A stretch of 64,000 bases of DNA from positions 14,375,863 through 14,439,862 of the forward strand of contig CM067299.1 in the NCBI GenBank assembly GCA_034231615.1. Reading direction: 5' to 3'. The notes beneath the pieces are model-generated. The model searched no databases. It had not been told where the DNA came from and worked only from the letters and a program-made list of their open reading frames with translations. Position numbers and translations under genes: made by a program. Shown here piece by piece: positions 10,513-22,496 of the stretch. Every line of letters starts with the position of its first letter. The first letter of the stretch is position 1. This DNA comes from Meghimatium bilineatum. Taxonomy: Eukaryota > Mollusca > Gastropoda > Stylommatophora > Philomycidae.

Positions 10513-11642
10513 TTTTCACATATAAGGTTTTTACCACCAGCATAATCTCTAAAAGTGAATCCCGAATTCCTAATAGTTCGACATAGAGTAAATTTGGAAA
10601 TAACGATGCTATGATTATTCTTAATCAACTTTTCAATTTACCGAAACTCATTGCCTCATTACTGCATATTTCTCTTCGGATTAATTCTCGGACAAAATTA
10701 TCTACCACTCTTGGCCGAATTTTCGTGTCTAAACCATTTGAATTCGAAATTTCAGATTTCTCTATCCAACAATGCAATGAATGTGATCGTTTACTTATAC
10801 CCTAGGCATGAATAGTACTCTTTTCTTGGTTTGAAGTATAATTATATAGTTCTGCTCGAGGTGCAGTTTTCTTGAGTTTGCTCCCACATTGCAGAAATAC
10901 TTAAAAATCTTATTTTGATCTGTTATAATGTCATAAACATTATAAAAAACACACACAAAAAACAACAACTCGAAGACTTATTTTGCTACTAAACTACGTA
11001 CAACTTGTAAAAAACTGCTGACGGATAATGCGAGCAATACACAGGATACAACCTTGAACATCGTATGTTTTATATTAATGAGTACTAACTAATGCAATTT
11101 CACACTTAAATCATGTCAATTGTATGATAAACCAATCATTTGCAAATGTGATCTTATAATTCACAGTAAACAAATTCAGAATGTGTGTGAGATGTGTATT
11201 TGTTGACAAGTAGACTTTTAAATATATCTCGCAAATAAATACATTGAAACTATGATTGCACTTTAATGAAAAAAGAATTAATGTATATGGTCTGCACCAT
11301 TTCAAAATCAAACACATGTCAATTAAATGAGTTATATATTTGCTGAGATACATCATTTTGAAATAGTGCACAACTAGGCACAAAAACGTGCTGTATAAAG
11401 TATCATCCATATACACTAAGATCAATCTCCACATGATTGTACAAAACATCTTATTTGCGACGATTATAATTTTATCAATCATTCTCACTTAGATTTTGTT
11501 TTTGTGGAATATTCGACAGTAAATGAGATAGTTTTCCCAGACTGTAGCCGCATCACGTGTTACAGCTAATGAAATACACATGTGAGAGCTAGATGAAGGG
11601 TGGGCCGGAACTTGTTGAACTATGACAGATTATTGAAGTTAT
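10513..11642. other. unassigned AT-rich stretch
   Basis: The longest frame (11111-11488, minus, 125 codons) is AT-driven, rich in Ile, Leu, Phe and Tyr, with no motif; I do not call it a gene. Confidence 0.35.
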
Positions 11643-14285
11643 ATGATTGGTCCAGAAACAGGAAAAACGGTGAAGGGTTTTATGGCAATATTAGATCGGG
11701 TAATATTAGTTTAACAGGAAAACCGTTGGATATCAACATTGTGCAGGCATATGCACCTACATCAAGCAGTTCAGAGGAGGAAATCGAAATTTTCTATTAA
11801 GATTTAGAAATCGCATTGAAACAGTGTAAAAATCAGGAAGTAACTATAGTAATGGGGGACTTTAACGCAAAAGTAGGTGAAACAGAAATAAAAGATGTGA
11901 CAGGAAGATTTGGTTTACGAACTAAGAATGAAAGAGGTGATTTATTGATAGAGTGGGCACAGGCACATAATTTAATAATAGGGAATACATGGTTCAAGCA
12001 ACATCCAAGAAGGCTGTGTACATGGATTAGCCCAGGTGATAATACTCGGAACCAAATTGATTACATTTTAGTCTCTAAAAGACATAGAAACAGCATTAGA
12101 TCTATGAAAACAAGGCCAGGTGCTGACTGCAACAGTGATCATATACTACTGGTAGCGAAATTGTGTATAAGATTAAAGAAGATCAAGAGAGCACCAAGGA
12201 ATATGAAATTAGATTTAGCTTTATTGAAATAAGATGCTGACATTAAAGAAAGATACAACATAATTGTACAAAATAGATACAATGCCATTGCAAAGATTCA
12301 GAGTATTGAAGATCAATAGAACATGCTAAAACAGTCGATAAACCAAACATCTAAAGAGATAATACCAAAAGTAAAACATAGGCCTACATCAAAACAAAAA
12401 TGGATGACAGAAGAAATATTAGAATTGATGAGCACCAGAAGGAAAAATAAACACAAGATAGTGGAATATCAGAAAATACATAAGGAGATACGAGAGAAAT
12501 GCAAAATAGCAAAAGAAAGCTGGCTGAACAAGAAATGCACAGAAATAGAAATGCATTACAACCAAGATACAACATTACTATAAAAGAAAATTGAGATGAT
12601 AACAGGAAAGAGAAAGTAAACAGTTACAGGGTGTCTAAAATATAAGACAGGGCAGGTATTAATAGGAATAGATCACATGGTACAGAGATAGTCAGAATAT
12701 ATTAAAGAACTTTATGAGGACAATAGACCAGAAATAAACATACAAGATAACGGCGAGGGTCCATCAATACTCACAGCAGAAGTAAGGGAGGCACTAAGAC
12801 ACATGAAATATGGCAAAGCCCCAGGTCCAGACAATATCACATTAGAAGAATTAGCAGCTTTAGATGACTTTGGAGTTTAAAATATCACAAAATTGCTGAA
12901 TGACATATATAACAGCGGAAACATACCCGATGACTTAATGAGATCCATATTCATAGCATTAACTAAGAAACCAGGGACCACCGAATGTGAAGAACACCGT
13001 ACAATCAGACTCACGAGCAAAATAACCAAAATACTGCTCAGAATCATCATGAAGAGAGTGAGAAACAAAATAAAACCAGAAATAAGTCCAGAACAATGTG
13101 GATTTGTAGAAGGCAAAGGCACCAACAATGCGATTTATATATTGAAAACACTAATAGAGAGGTCTATAGAGGTAAAAACAGATCTGTACCTCTGTTTTAT
13201 AGACTACACTAAAGCTTTTGACAAAGTTAAACATAGCAAAATTATACACATGCTAGAGAATCTGAACATTGACAGCAAGGATTTAAGAATAATCAAGAAC
13301 ATGTACTGGCAACAAACAGCAGCAATAAGAGTAGGAAAGCAATTTGGCCCTTTTCAACAAATAAAACAAGGAGTCAGACAGGGATGCGTGCTTTCACCAG
13401 ACCTGTTCTCTCTATACAGTGAAAACATATTGCGTGCAATAGTAGATATCCCAGGAATATCAGTGGAAGGACATAACATAAATAATTTGAGATATGTGGA
13501 TGACACTGTTCTGATTGCAAAAAGTGAGGAAGACCTTCAAAACTTAATTAAAGTAGTAGTCACAGAAAGCAAAGAGAAAGGCTTCATCCTAAATATCAAG
13601 AAAACAGAAGTAATGGTTATTTCAAAGAAAGAAAATAACACACCTTGCAAGATAATAGTGAATGATATAGTATTAAAACAGGAACATCAATTCAAATATC
13701 TAGGTACAATTATAACAGCAGATGGAAGAAGTTCAACAGAAATAAGATGCAGAATAGATCAGGCAAAAACAACATTCAGAAAAATGAAAATATACTGTGT
13801 AATATGACCTTGTCATTAGAGGTGAGAAAGAGAGTTCTGCAGTGCTATATAACCCCTATACTAACATATTTGTGCGAGTCTTGGACAATAAACAAACTGG
13901 AAAGTGGGAGATTTGAGGCAACAGAGATGTGGTTCTACAGAAGAATGCTGAGAATACCATGGACTGCCAGAAAAACTAATGTGAGGTGTTAAAAGAGTTA
14001 AATGCGAAACGGACCTTAATCAACAATATAAGAAAAAGGCAATCTTCTTTTTTTTGGCCACTTCTTGAGACAGGCAGGTTTAGAGAACATAATCACAACA
14101 GGCAAGATTGAAGGCACCATAGACAGAGGGCGACAACGTGAGAAAATATTAGACAGTTTGACAACATGGGACGGCGAAGAAACAACAACTACTTTGATAC
14201 ATAATACTGTGGACAGAGAGCTGTGGAGAGCCATGACCACCTACGCCACCCAGCATGGCACCTGATGATGATGATGATTGGTCCA
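11643..14285 (+). mobile_element. near-complete RTE/BovB-like LINE (family B) with 12-bp TSD
   Basis: ATGATTGGTCCA occurs at 11643-11654 and 14274-14285, bracketing about 2.6 kb. Frames give, in order, the apurinic-like endonuclease (VQAYAPTS, GDFNAKVG, CTWISPGDNTRNQIDYIL, PGADCNSDHILL with the catalytic Asp-His), a linker, and reverse transcriptase ([70 protein letters not shown]). The thumb and tail follow from 13750 (CESWTINKLESGRFEATE, RIPWTARKTN). The 5' end is cut inside the endonuclease. In-frame stops occur at about 11798, 12230, 12583 and 12878, with frameshifts near 13795 and 13982. The 3' end carries TGATGATGATG. Layout and motifs closely follow vertebrate BovB. Inactive but the best family reference here. 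Confidence 0.93.
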
Positions 14286-15141
14286 TGTTTCGATTAGTGC
14301 CATTCTATCAGAATATTGACGCTAGTATAGCAATGGAATTATTTCGTATCAGTGTTTAACACCCTTCTAATGGGTTACGTTTATATAGTACATGTTCTAT
14401 CGGGAAAAATCATAAAAAATTAAATAGAGGAGAATGCTTTTCTCTATATACCAAATTAATTTGCTCAATATAATATATATTTCAATTTGTATTTTAATTC
14501 AGGTTCACACGCGTAGATTAAGAGGGAAAGATGGCTGAGAAAAGGGCCTGTACCCCACCTTTATTGAGTAATATATTTCATTATTTATCAACACTGTGAC
14601 ATACACACTAGCCAAAATTAAAAAAGAAATTAATTGATTTTTAGCTGATGCAAATATTACCACCATTTCTAAAAGATATTGAAAAATATAAAACAAAATG
14701 ACAAAGTGACATATAACGATAATACATACACCGTACATATATATTTATTTAACAATTTCATTCACAATTGTTGATTTTGGAATACATGTTCTACAATATA
14801 TTTCATTGCCTGTCACAGCTTCAAGTTTCAGCAACAAGATCTCCTAGAAACAAATCAAATAAAGTATAATGTCGTTAACATTGTGTCCGGATCTTATTTA
14901 TTCTAACAAAACGATTAAGCCGAGCTGGCAACTGGAACCTGGACATTGTAGTTCAGGGAGCAAATAAAAGTCCCAATGTTATCTTTGCAAGCATGCTGTG
15001 GGATACGATCAAGAGAAGTTGGGGGACAGATTTAGAACATGCCATCTATGGAAAAATCGTAAATGTCACTGAACGTCTTGCGAAGATTATTCTTTTGTCT
15101 GCTGTCAAATGATCTGCAAGAGATAAAGGCCATTGGATATT
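14286..15141 (+). other. unassigned stretch with one unexplained open frame
   Basis: A frame open from 14879 to the stop at 15110-15112 (77 codons) contains SRAGNWNLDIVVQGANKSP and TERLAKIILLSAVK, with a composition less AT-biased than its surroundings. No start codon at the left edge and no family recognised. It could be an old transposon piece or chance. The rest is AT-rich and featureless. Confidence 0.3.
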
Positions 15142-15430
15142 GCAATATGACAATCAATACAAAGTAACTGCGTGAAACGTAAAACAATTAGACTTACGTA
15201 AAACGCAGGTTTATATAATGTTGTGATCATTTTTCCATTCGTCGTCTTTTGATGTTTTGTTTGTATCTTGATGAAGACCTTTTGGTTGAAACGTTGAATA
15301 TGATTTGTGTATTGTAATTTGTATGTTTTCTTCTGTGCGCATCATTACCCACTAGTTTTAGTTATAGTCTGTCGTGTCTGATTGAAGCGATTATATAAAC
15401 CTGTGTTTTACGTACCACGAAACACATAAA
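15142..15430 (+). mobile_element. Penelope-like element 3' terminal repeat, copy 1
   Basis: Shares about 200 bp with the complement of 31793-32035, where the same sequence follows a Penelope-type ORF end. Key block: GATGAAGACC, TTTTGGTTGAAACG. The arms ACGTAAAACGCAGGTTTATA (from about 15195) and the complementary TATAAACCTGTGTTTTACGT near 15405 form an inverted repeat, so one end is present in both orientations, as is common for these elements. Confidence 0.7.
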
Positions 15431-15434
15431 GAGT

Positions 15435-15725
15435 ATGTTTCAAACTTCATAAGAAAACGAAGATGGAAATACCTTGGTCACGTTTTACGACTAGATGTAA
15501 ACAGAATAAACCAACAAGCCCTTATGTGATCACCTGAGGGTAAAAGAAAATAGAGGAAGACATAAAACAACCCTTAAAACACCATTCTTAAAGAAGGGGA
15601 ATTAATAGGCTGTAAGACCATCCAGGAACTAAAGTTGCAGGCAGCGGACCGCATCATATGGAGAACCAAAACCTCTGCCCCATGTGTCGCTTGCGGCACG
15701 AAAGGAACAAACAAACTAAACTAAT
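15435..15725 (+). mobile_element. LINE 3' end (GRPKTTWRRT-type tail)
   Basis: The translation RRWKYLGHVLRLDVNRIN, SPEGKRK, ELKLQAADRIIWRTK aligns with the usual LINE carboxyl end (GHVLRM.., PEGKRKRGRPKTTWRRT, AADR..WR). Stops interrupt it. Only the last 80 or so codons remain. Confidence 0.7.
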
Positions 15726-15934
15726 TGGATATTGCACCATTGTCCTTGTTTGGCTATCTCCTACGTGACCACGGGGAATGTTAGATGTACCATTACTGCT
15801 AGTTAACCGATCTGACAGAAGAATTATGGACTAGTTGACCTCACAAGTATATGCTACTCTCCTGGCAAGATCTGCTGATTCTGAGATGCTACACTTGAAT
15901 ACCTCCCTTCATGGACAAAACTTGCATCCATTGA

Positions 15935-16115
15935 AGCCTTCTTCTTCTTCTTCAGCGTTCATTCTCAAAATCCCGCTGGTTCTACCTTATTGCAGGACCA
16001 TTGCCATACTAGAAATCCAGCATGATGTAGATAATGGAAATTCATTGTGTCACAATTTTATTTGCGCCAATAACCCGAAACATCCGTCTTCGGCGATGAA
16101 TGCCATATAACACAA
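15935..16115 (-). mobile_element. LINE family F 3' end
   Basis: TTCTTCTTCTTCAGCG (tail, complement) followed by blocks shared with 20000-20175 and the complement of 8380-8612. No coding sequence. Confidence 0.5.
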
Positions 16116-16241
16116 ACATACTTTTGAGACAAAATACCTGTTCGCAGTTCGAGTGCCACCTCGGTTACTCAACTGAGGAGGCTGTGCTTTTGTCAGAAAT
16201 TATATGGGCTCAAAAGAACTACATTGTCACAGCTAAAGAGA

Positions 16242-16497
16242 TTACTTCGCCATCATCATTATCAACATCATAATCATCATCATTATCATCACCAGTATCA
16301 TCATCATTATCATCAATATTATCATCATTATCATCAATATTATCATCATCATTATCATCAATATTATCATCATCATTATCATCAATATTATCATCATCAT
16401 TATCATCATCATCATTATCATCATCATTATCATCATCATTATCATCATCCTTATCATCATCCTTATCATCATCATTATCGTCAATATTATCATCAAT

Positions 16498-16538
<41 letters not shown>

Positions 16539-16672
16539 TATCATTATCATCATTATCATCATCATTATCATCATCATCATCATTATCATCATCATTATCA
16601 TCATCATCATTATCATCATCATCATTATCATCATCATCATCATTATCATCATCCTTATCATCATCATCAACC
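16242..16672. repeat. (ATC)n-rich trinucleotide array
   Basis: About 430 bp of ATC and ATT triplets with short internal period-18 blocks. It yields 140-156 codon frames on both strands made of His/Tyr, Asp/Asn or Met/Ile, which are artefacts. It starts 120 bp past the LINE F end. As LINE B ends in TGATGATG, a seed from such a tail is possible but not shown. Confidence 0.95.
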
Positions 16673-16859
16673 AACCAGTTTTTAAGCACTGGTACGGTTA
16701 TAAAAGAGGATGGTGCGTGTGATGGTCGTGTTTTCCTTTTTTTTCCTATCTGCTCACTTTACTAAAGAGTGAACGTTTGAACTTCTCAACCCTCTTCACA
16801 TTTATCTACAAATCTTGAGCTGCAATACCTAAAATGCTAATTGTCTATTGTCTTCCCCC

Positions 16860-17430
16860 AGGTAAGTGATGGTTGACCGCACTCACACTTGCCGTTAAGC
16901 GTGCGAATGGGAACTTACACTGGTGTTCCAAGGCCAGATGTGTCGCCGTTGTTGCGTGTAGTCCATGTTTGTTCAAGGCTATTTTGATGTTTTCTATCCA
17001 CCGTTTTCTTGGTTTACCTTTGACTTTACTTTTGTTATATTCTTTGGATATTCTTTTATTTTATGCTCTTATTGGTATATGGTTTGGGCTCATTCTCATA
17101 AGGTGACCGAACCATTTTATGCACTGTCTTTCCTTATGTTCAATAACTGATATTATACTAACTCTTTTAAACTTTATTCATTTCTTATTTTATCTAGTTG
17201 TGCAACCGTTGAAACTTTTCTCAGACACTTCATTTAACATGTAACGATTTTCCTTGCTGCGAGGCTGTTAAAGGCCATGTTTGACATTGGTAGCAGAGTG
17301 TTGGTATAAAAATGGTAGTTATTATCTTTTTTAAAATTTCCATCTTGATGTTTGGGTGAAGAAATAATGGTAGGTCACTTTTTATGTTTATATCTCCAGT
17401 AAATGAGTACAGGATACACATATTGTGTTA
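16860..17430 (-). mobile_element. LINE family H-like 3' fragment
   Basis: Minus-strand frames encode IPTLCYQCQTWPLTASQQ, then CIKWFGHLMRM, KPRKRWIENIK, and LALEHQCKFPFARLTASVSG. YQCQTWTLT is the hallmark of this LINE group; the plus-strand copy at 45640 carries it too. Frameshifted and inactive. Confidence 0.8.
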
Positions 17431-18085
17431 AACTCTGTTTTTCGATGTAATTACAGCCACTGAATTAACTTGTTTCATGTAAAGTCTTTTCCAGTGAAAT
17501 GTGAGGTTATTTTATGAATACTGTTTTTTAATGGTGTCATCAAGTTCGCTAAAATGTAGTATACATACAAGGAGCTTTAAAGGATGTTCAAATTTTCTCA
17601 GATATCGGCAATATGAAGTGATGACTAAACGCCAGGGTGACGCCCTGGACAACAAGGAGATCAGAGAATAACAGAAAGACTTGTTATGCATGTTTGAAGA
17701 GGTGACTAAGGAGGTTTGGAGTGGAATTTTAACTGTCCCATTTCGTAGTTTAAATTGACCTAAAAATCATTTTCATGTCGGGCATGTTATGCTGATGATG
17801 AAGATATTGTCGTAAATGTCGTGTTGGCTGGCACGGATTAGTGCCCCTGATTATTTTGAGTACCGTGAGTACCCATGAGAACCGTGTAAATTTATCTAAT
17901 TCATTATCACAAAATATTCGACCTAGTAGAGAGTTTCTGATACAATTTACATTTGCTTTAAGGTTTATCATCATCATCCATTGGAAATTACTAGGCACAA
18001 TATTCCCGTAGGTTGCCATTACTTTCGGGAAGGAACAACCGTTAATCGAGCACCGTAAAGAGAACACATTCGTTCTAGTCGGCCA
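17431..18085. other. unassigned stretch
   Basis: A 145-codon minus frame (17750-18187) runs into the antisense of the adjacent LINE and has no motif. No repeat recognised. Confidence 0.3.
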
Positions 18086-18935
18086 TTTTGGCGGAAGACC
18101 TACACAACGCTGACTATCACGCTTTAAACATAGGTGGATTCCTAATCCCGGAACTACGCTACGCAGACGACACAGTGCTTCTTTCAAACGATATAAAGGG
18201 ATTGGAACAACTAATCAAGAACACAAAGAAATATAGCGAAGCACAAAATTTGTATTTAAACACGCAGAAAACAAAAATCATGTCCACAGATATAACAACA
18301 CAACAACCAAAAATCAGAATAGACAATACCGAGATAGAATGTGTGGATAAATTTGAATACTTAGGAACAAACATCAACGGTGCATGAGACTGCATGGCAG
18401 AAATAAGGAAGAGATTGGCAATGGCATATTGCAAAATAACACGGCTGAAAAACATATGGAAAAACAACAAAATAGAAACGAAAGTGCTAATGTTACGAAC
18501 TTTTATTTTTCCGGTTGCAACATATGGATGTGAAACATGGACTCTAAGTAAAACAGCGGCAAAGAAGATCAACGCATTCGAGCTGAAATGCTACAGAAAG
18601 ATACTTAGAATATCATGGAAGGATAAAATCATAAACTCAGATATTATAAACACACTGAATATTCCAGAGTGTTGGTTACTAAACACAATAACAAAAAGAA
18701 AACGACGCCCGTTTGGTCATATAAAGAGACATATTTGTTTAGAAAGACAAATAATGGAGGGAAGAGTACCTGGGAAGAGGAGAAGGGGCAGACCAAGAAG
18801 ACGATGGACTGACGACATTAAAGATAATATGAATACATCGCTAGAAAATGCAAGCCACATCGCCCAAGACAGAGAGAGGTTCAGAGAGTTCATTGGGAAG
18901 ACAACGTTCTGGAAGGAATACGTCACATGACATCA
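18086..18935 (+). mobile_element. LINE family A, young 5'-truncated copy
   Basis: A 99-codon frame then a 178-codon frame encode LRYADDTVLLS, FEYLGTNINGA, ATYGCETWTLSKTAAKKINAF, PGKRRRGRPRRRWTDDIK and the natural end TTFWKEYVT. The two frames are separated by a single stop at 18386-18388. This copy preserves the intact carboxyl terminus and 3' end of the family (TCACATGACATCATCATC). The 5' junction lies at about 18086 after CATTTTGGCG; no clear TSD seen. Confidence 0.9.
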
Positions 18936-19474
18936 TCATCCCGTGTCGCCTCCGTATTGAAGGATGATTACAACAGACACCCAAAATATCATGTCTGTTG
19001 CTGTTGTGGTGCACTCTGCAAGACTATAAACTGTCAATCTCATGACACTTCCATCCCATATGTATCTGACAAATTCATAAACAACGGCTCTCAACTACTC
19101 TTTCAAGTAATGCCTTCAATGAGTATCATGTCTTTTTAATGTCCAAAATATTTTACATTTTATATTGTTTATTTCTTTTATTTTTTTTTCATACGTAGTT
19201 TTGTCATAATTTCTTTGTTCTTCTTACTCTCTTTCAATGAAGTTATTCCTACTCATCTATGTATCCTTACCGCAATGGCATCAATTGTGACTTCTAGTTG
19301 TATGTTACTTATCAACGTTTCTCAACTATACATTAACATCCCAACTTATTTATCAAATGACTTTTTTGCCACTTTAAACTACGAAAAAAAAAACAATTAA
19401 AGCTTCACCTTAAACTTTCCTTAGTCACCTCTTCAGACATACATAACAACCCTTATTGTTCTTCTCTGTTCTTC
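18936..19474. other. unassigned stretch
   Basis: Pyrimidine-rich on the plus strand; no gene supported. Confidence 0.3.
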
Positions 19475-19639
19475 TTCTTCTTCTTCTTCTTCTGCATTCG
19501 TTCTCAAACTCCCAATTTATTTATCTAATATACATAACTAAAAATTGTTATAGAAATTTGAAATATTTATAATTGGTAAAATTAACAACAAAGGAGAATA
19601 TAAATAAAATTACACTGTTGTTAAATAGAATCATGGGCT

Positions 19640-19930
19640 TGACTCTAAATACTCGGGTAATAAATCTAATAGTAATGTAATACATTTCATTATTAAATCT
19701 AATAGTAATGGCATACATTTCATTATTAAATCTAATAGTAATGGCATACATTTCATTATTAAATCTAATAGTAATGGCATACATTTCATTATTAAATCTA
19801 ATAGTAATGTAATACATTTCATTATTAAATCTAATAGTAATGCCATACATTTCATTACTAAATCTAATAGTAATGGCATACATTTAATTATTAAATTAAT
19901 AGTAATGGCATACATTTGATTATTTAACAA
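19640..19930. repeat. 33-bp minisatellite
   Basis: About eight units of 33 bp with core TTCATTATTAAATCTAATAG. Because 33 is a multiple of 3, two minus frames stay open with an 11-residue period (MKCMPLLLDLI). A fragment of the LINE F tail (19478-19520) lies to the left and a larger one (19990-20175) to the right. Confidence 0.93.
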
Positions 19931-19984
19931 CATACATATTAGAAATAATTCCATAAAAACTAATATTTTTAGAAGTTCCAGATA

Positions 19985-20175
19985 TTTACGTCATCATTTC
20001 TCTTCTTCTTCTTCTTCAGCGTTTATTCTCAAATGTCCGCTGGATCTCTCTTGTAGCAGTACAATGGTCCTACTAAATTTCCAGCAGGATGTACTCTAGA
20101 GAATGGAATGAGTTGTATCACCGTTTGTTGCCCTAATTACCCGAAACATCCATCTTCCACGGGATTTCTTTAATG
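19985..20175 (-). mobile_element. LINE family F 3' end
   Basis: CTTCTTCTTCTTCAGCG, then CCGCTGGATCTC, CCAGCAGGATGTA and CCCGAAACATCCATCTTC, in the same order as 15935-16115. Confidence 0.5.
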
Positions 20176-20480
20176 AATATTGCGATAGTTAAAATAAGTA
20201 ACCTCCCCACCCCCGTGCCACAATCAGAGTGACAACAAATAGCTCATATACTGTACAGACAATGCTATTTAAGAAATTATTTATTTAGTTTTGGTTATAT
20301 ATATATTCTTCAATGTACCGCCAATAGCTGTTCAAACACGGACATACACATGATTTCGCCATCCAGTTGCTTACATCTCATGAAGTCAATATTGTTCTAC
20401 AATTGATTTCAGGCCATTCAAACACACATGACAATGATAAGGCTGACTTGCTAGTAAAGAAGGGAGGTAGACAAATGTAG
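20176..20480. other. unassigned spacer
   Basis: Nothing recognised. Confidence 0.3.
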
Positions 20481-21345
20481 CCATATACACTAACGACCAG
20501 ATACACTAACGTTCTTATGCACTAACAACCATACACACTAACGACCAGATACACTAACGTTCTTATTTACAAACGACCATACATACAAACGATCATATGC
20601 ACTATAAAGACCGCACGTACTAACGACCATAAACAATAACGACCATACGCACTAACGACTATACGCACTAATAACCATACACAATAATGACCATACACAA
20701 TAACGTCCATGCACAATAACGACAATACACAATAACGTCCATGCACAATAACGACAATACACAATAACGTCCATGCATAATAACGACAATACACAATAAC
20801 GTCCATGCACAATAACGACAATACACAATAACGACAATACACAATAACGACAATACACAATAACGACCATGCACAATAACGACAATACACAATAACGACA
20901 ATACACAATAACGACAATACACAATAACGTCCATGCACAATAACGACAATACACAATAACGTCCATGCACAATAACGACCATACACAATAATGACAATAC
21001 ACAATAACGTCCATGCACAATAACGACAATACACAATAACGTCCATACACAATAACGACCATACACAATAACGACAATACACAATAACGTCCATGCACAA
21101 TAACGTCCATGCACAATAACGACCATACACAATAACGACAATACACAATAACAACCATACACAATAACAACCGTACATAATAACAACCATACATAATAAC
21201 AACCATACATAATAACAACCATACATAATAACAACCATACACAATAACAACCATACACAATAACAACCATTCGCACTAACAACCGTACACACGAACTTCC
21301 CTACGCACTAACGACCATACACACTAACGACCATACACCATAACG
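20481..21345. repeat. 16-bp minisatellite
   Basis: About 50 units of 16 bp of the form ACAATAACGWCCATRC. Edge units are more diverged (CACTAACGACCATA) and the centre is homogenised. Three minus frames of 200-240 codons are open at once because a 16-bp period cycles through all frames; they are not genes. Confidence 0.95.
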
Positions 21346-21702
21346 CCATGACAGCCGTATAAAAGATACTGAAATATGTGAACACATTGATGTGGCTGAA
21401 TAGACGGGCCAATAGAAAATTACAAGGAGAGAAGAAGTCTAGAAATATAATCACCCAACTCAAACCCATAACCCCACAGGGCCGTAAGAAGTGTCAAGCT
21501 GGAACCATCAATACAAAATTTCGTCATGCCTCTCTGCACTCAGTTCAAACTGGTTTAAGTTTGGATAAACTTAATTCTGTACAGTTCTTTATATTATGAA
21601 TTCATATTTTCTTTTGTCCTCCTCTTCTTCTTCCTCATCACTTGTCCCCTGCAGTATAGTTTTGAAAAAGGATCGTGAATTATCATATAACCAAACCACG
21701 CA
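21346..21702. other. unassigned stretch
   Basis: A 73-codon plus frame (21378-21599) has no motif. Confidence 0.3.
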
Positions 21703-21876
21703 AGTTTGTGATGTTTCACCCAGTGTGTGATGTTTCACCCAGTGTGTGATGTTTCACCCAGTGTGTGATGTTTCACCCAGTGTGTGATGTTTCACCCAGT
21801 GTGTGATGTTTCACCCAGTGTGTGATGTTTCACCCAGTGTGTGATGTTTCACCCAGTGTGTGATGTTTCACCCAGT
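21703..21876. repeat. 19-bp minisatellite
   Basis: Nine nearly identical units, GTGTGATGTTTCACCCAGT. Almost no divergence, so recent expansion or strong homogenisation. Confidence 0.95.
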
Positions 21877-22029
21877 GCCATGAGATGTTCGTCTCATTGA
21901 ATTTTGTTGTTCTATACCATGATCTATTTTTAAAAAAATATTAATATTGGAATTTGTCAAGCCGCACCTTAGCGTGCACCTTCTACCAACTCAACTTATG
22001 ACAATCCTCCACATTTACTATAGTAATTG

Positions 22030-22496
22030 AACATAATTGACCATGTTCCTGCCACCTCTTTCACCAACAATTTCCTTCCAACCCTACATCAACATGTTCA
22101 TTCCACCTTTTATAGTATGTTCATTCCACTTCTAGTATCAACATGTTCTTTCCACACCGTGCACCTACATGTTCCTTCCACCCCTACATCAACATGTTCT
22201 TTCCATACCTTGTACCTACATGTTCCTTCCACATCTTCCAGCAACATGTTTCTTCCATCTCTTCTATCGACATGTTCCCACCATATCTTCCAGCAACATG
22301 TTTCTTCCATCTCTTCTATCAACATGTTCCCACCACATCTTCCAGCAACATGTTTCTTCCATCTCTTCTATCAACATGTTCCCACCATATCTTCCAGCAC
22401 TATGTAACCTCATCGACTTCTACCATCATGTTCATTTCCTTTACCAAAATGTGCCTTCTAATTCTTCTACTATCATTTTCCTTCCAGATTTTATAC
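22030..22496. repeat. 24/48-bp pyrimidine-rich minisatellite
   Basis: Degenerate 24-bp units containing ACATGTTCCTTCCA or ACATGTTTCTTCCATC; toward the right they form 60-bp higher units (CCACCATATCTTCCAGCAAC). The array is split at 22497-23101 by a transposon, and diverged units resume to about 23160. Confidence 0.85.

Noticed and set aside
11111-11488. 125-codon membrane protein
   Set aside because: AT-rich bias explains the hydrophobic composition; no family motif, no splice or start context.
16224-16689. Poly-His/Tyr and poly-Asp proteins
   Set aside because: All frames of an ATC microsatellite; no flanking coding sequence.
17750-18187. 145-codon gene on the minus strand
   Set aside because: Part of it is antisense of a LINE and the rest has no motif.
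18086-18935. TSD around the LINE A copy
   Set aside because: No convincing direct repeat of 6 bp or more at the two junctions.
20567-21292. 241-codon membrane-like protein on the minus strand
   Set aside because: A 16-bp repeat read in three overlapping open frames; hydrophobicity comes from the repeat.
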